Assembly: GCA_030643665.1 (NCBI GenBank) | Contig: DAOWKS010000044.1 | Location: 1 to 6,954 of the forward strand | Direction of reading: 5' to 3' | Source of the DNA: a bacterium | Lineage (GTDB): Bacteria; Patescibacteriota; Minisyncoccia; Minisyncoccales; JAGMAB01 | Length of the DNA: 6,954 bases | Made by a program: the position numbers and the translations under genes | Part shown: positions 5,824 through 6,954 of the stretch, piece by piece | Layout: the number at the start of each line of letters is the position of its first letter | Numbering within the stretch: the first letter of the stretch is position 1 | Notes under the pieces: generated by a model | Databases searched by the model: none | What the model was told of the DNA's origin: nothing | What the model saw: the letters and a program-made list of their open reading frames with translations, nothing else

Positions 5824-5832
5824 ATCACCTCT
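5824..5832 (-). promoter_or_regulatory. Strong Shine-Dalgarno site deciding a GTG start
   Basis: AGAGGTGAT on the minus strand matches much of the anti-Shine-Dalgarno complement and ends 5 bases before the GTG start of the HTH gene. It is the only textbook ribosome site in the window; infA, rpmJ, rpsK and alaS have none that can be seen. It fixes the GTG as the start, since no better ATG follows in frame nearby. Confidence 0.8.
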
Positions 5833-5857
5833 TTGCTGATTACCAAAATTTGTCAAT

Positions 5858-5891
5858 TAGTAATAATCTTGCGGTCGCAATATTATTACTA
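5858..5891. promoter_or_regulatory. 34-bp near-perfect palindrome, likely operator or leader hairpin
   Basis: The left arm TAGTAATAATCTTGCGG pairs with the right arm TCGCAATATTATTACTA at 15 of 17 positions. TTAGTAA (5857-5863) is mirrored by TTACTAA at 5886-5892; further TTACTAA copies lie at 5897-5903 and 5981-5987. The copies at 5886 and 5897 are 11 bases apart, one helical turn. A second promoter-like pair, TTGAGA (5904-5909) and TAATAT (5880-5885) with an 18-base gap, has both copies in its spacer and its -10 in the palindrome. This is the geometry of a repressor operator, probably for the gene it precedes; binding is inferred. In RNA it would form a strong hairpin 25 bases ahead of the ribosome site. 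Confidence 0.65.
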
Positions 5892-5941
5892 ACCCTTTAC
5901 TAATCTCAATGTTGATAATCAATAAAGAAGTGATGTTTTTT

Positions 5942-5954
5942 TCTCCCTATTTTT
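5942..5954. repeat. Right copy of 13-bp inverted repeat flanking the HTH gene
   Basis: TCTCCCTATTTTT is the exact complement of 5285-5297. It falls in the transcribed leader if the promoter at 5989-6016 is used, so the mRNA leader and trailer of the HTH gene would be complementary over 13 bases. A short separate palindrome, TTGAT-A-ATCAA (5912-5922), lies between this copy and the 34-bp palindrome. Confidence 0.5.
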
Positions 5955-5988
5955 ATATATTTCAAAGAACTATTTATGAATTACTAAA

Positions 5989-6016
5989 AGTATAACACCT
6001 TCTCACACTTTGTCAA
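5989..6016 (-). promoter_or_regulatory. Consensus sigma-70 promoter for the HTH gene
   Basis: On the minus strand a perfect TTGACA (6011-6016) is followed after 16 bases by TATACT (5989-5994). This is the best promoter in the window. It starts only 14 bases past the mnmA stop and points at the HTH gene, giving a leader of about 160 bases that contains the palindromes. A TTACTAA motif (5981-5987) sits at the expected transcription start, where a bound protein would block it. Confidence 0.75.
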
Positions 6017-6030
6017 GTTTTTGAGTATAT

Positions 6031-6954
6031 TTATTGGATTATTCCGCTACCCAAAAGTTCCTGTCCTTGATAAAATACTACCAACTGACCGGGCGTAATT
6101 GCCCTCTGCGGCTTATCAAAAACCACTTTGAGATTCTCTATTTTTTTCACACCTACGCACCGGTGCGTAGGTGTAACAATGGCTGAGGCGGATTTGTGGC
6201 GATAGCGAATTTTCGCCTTAACTTTCATTGGCAATTTAGGTTTTTTCCCTGAAATCCAATTAATTTTTTCGCAAATCAATTCCTTTTTATACAAATCTTT
6301 TTCTTTTTTAGTAACAATTAAAAGATTTTTCTTAATATCCTTATCTAAAACATAGTATGGCTTTTTACCGCTAATCTCTATCCCCTTCCGCTGGCCAATT
6401 GTGTAAAACCATAATCCATTATGTTTTCCAATTATTTTATTATCAGTATCAATAATCTTGCCTTTTTGGGATTTAAGATGCTTTTTCAAAAAACCCTGAA
6501 TGGTTGTTTTAATAAAGCAAATGTCTGTTGATTCCGGTCTGGCCAATTTTGCTATTCCAAAATCTTTAGCCATTTTTTTCACTTCTGATTTAGTATAATC
6601 ACCGAGCGGAAAGGAGATATGTCTCAATTGTTGCTGATTTAATTGCCCTAAAAAATATGACTGGTCTTTTTCTTTGTCTTTTGCTAAAAATAGTTTTCCT
6701 TGCCGCGAGTAGGCATAGTGTCCTGTCGCTATAAAATCTACTCCTCGTTTTTTTGCCTCTTTTAAGAGCAATCCAAACTTGATTTCTTTATTGCAAACCA
6801 CACAAGGATTGGGCGTTTTGCCTAATTTGAGTTCTTTAATAAAATAATCAATTACTCTTTTTTTGAATTCTTTTCTTAAGTCCAAAACCAAAAATGGAAT
6901 TTTCAAAATTTCAGCGATTTTTTTTGCCTGTTCTTGTGATTTTCTAAAAGAATC
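6031..6954 (-). CDS. mnmA: tRNA 2-thiouridylase MnmA (N-terminus beyond window)
   Basis: MnmA adenylates U34 of tRNA-Lys, -Glu and -Gln and replaces its C2 oxygen with sulfur, using persulfide passed from a cysteine desulfurase. The frame is open to the right edge, giving 307 residues (DSFRKSQEQAKK onward). The ATP-binding SGGVDSS loop lies outside. Seen are TPNPCVVCNKEIKFG with the first catalytic cysteine (visible residue 51), FIATGHYA, KDKEKDQSYFLGQL, STDICFIK with the second cysteine (146), GLWFYTIGQRKGI and the closing TPGQLVVFYQGQELLGSGII. The start is off window: the TTG near 6906 is an internal leucine, not a start. An extra segment (visible residues about 261-269, TPTHRCVGV) in the C-terminal beta-barrel is encoded by a perfect palindrome. 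It ends 14 bases before the promoter of the HTH gene. Confidence 0.95.
   Translation of the reverse strand, partial: DSFRKSQEQAKKIAEILKIPFLVLDLRKEFKKRVIDYFIKELKLGKTPNPCVVCNKEIKFGLLLKEAKKRGVDFIATGHYAYSRQGKLFLAKDKEKDQSYFLGQLNQQQLRHISFPLGDYTKSEVKKMAKDFGIAKLARPESTDICFIKTTIQGFLKKHLKSQKGKIIDTDNKIIGKHNGLWFYTIGQRKGIEISGKKPYYVLDKDIKKNLLIVTKKEKDLYKKELICEKINWISGKKPKLPMKVKAKIRYRHKSASAIVTPTHRCVGVKKIENLKVVFDKPQRAITPGQLVVFYQGQELLGSGIIQ
6149..6174. repeat. Perfect 26-bp palindrome embedded in frame in mnmA
   Basis: ACACCTACGCACC (6149-6161) is followed directly by its exact complement (6162-6174), with no loop and no mismatch. It is GC-rich within AT-rich coding sequence. It spans nine codons (TPTHRCVGV) and keeps the mnmA frame. 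The surrounding protein, RYRHKSASAIV and KKIENLKVVF, reads as an uninterrupted homologue without these residues. This suggests an inserted coding palindrome at a surface turn; only one copy is in the window. Confidence 0.85.

Noticed and set aside
5820..5825. Minimal ATG-TAA start-stop directly after the ribosome site of the HTH gene.
   Set aside because: The ATG overlaps the ribosome site itself, so spacing is too short for initiation; the GTG is better placed.
5845..5857. TTGACA on the minus strand between palindrome and ribosome site, as another promoter.
   Set aside because: No acceptable -10 box lies 15-19 bases downstream, and transcription would start inside the ribosome site.
6904..6906. 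TTG as the mnmA start codon.
   Set aside because: The frame stays open to the window edge with MnmA-like residues, and the essential ATP-binding loop must lie further upstream.

Overview
The window looks like a piece of a small-genome, AT-rich bacterium of the Candidate Phyla Radiation (Patescibacteria), most likely Parcubacteria-like. This rests on bacterial-type ribosomal proteins and IF-1, a roughly 600-residue alanyl-tRNA synthetase without the C-terminal C-Ala domain, a single-pass surface protein of a type I recall from Parcubacteria, the standard genetic code and about one-third GC by inspection. The lineage is inferred from remembered families, not from a search.

Layout. Positions 1-125 are the end of a plus-strand reading frame of much higher GC (67 of the first 120 bases), resembling the C-terminus of a DUF58 protein. 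Positions 131-262 are an imperfect inverted repeat of short TTTGACAT / AATGACAAA units. From 266 on, every gene is on the minus strand. In transcription order, right to left, they are: mnmA (partial, cut by the right edge), a 168-residue helix-turn-helix protein resembling a TFIIB/TFB cyclin repeat, alaS, a 401-residue membrane-anchored protein, then infA-rpmJ-rpsM-rpsK-rpsD. rpmJ has only 38 codons.

How they work together. The infA-to-rpsD run is the conserved end of the alpha ribosomal-protein cluster, with gaps of 1 to 39 bases. rpoA and rplQ, which normally follow rpsD, are absent, and the change of GC and strand lies exactly there. alaS and the 401-residue gene are 4 bases apart and probably co-transcribed. 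mnmA (tRNA wobble-uridine 2-thiolation) and alaS (tRNA charging) are both translation genes. Between them sits the odd HTH gene, with its own consensus sigma-70 promoter, the only textbook Shine-Dalgarno site seen here, a 34-bp near-palindrome in its leader and 13-bp inverted repeats on both sides.

The most notable signals are two GC-rich palindromic segments that keep the reading frame inside essential genes: a perfect 26-bp palindrome in mnmA and a 27-bp hairpin in alaS. Both encode residues that look extra to the family. They resemble in behaviour the protein-coding palindromic elements known from Rickettsia. The TFB-like regulator, with an internal 21-bp tandem duplication in its putative DNA-recognition end, is the second point of interest.
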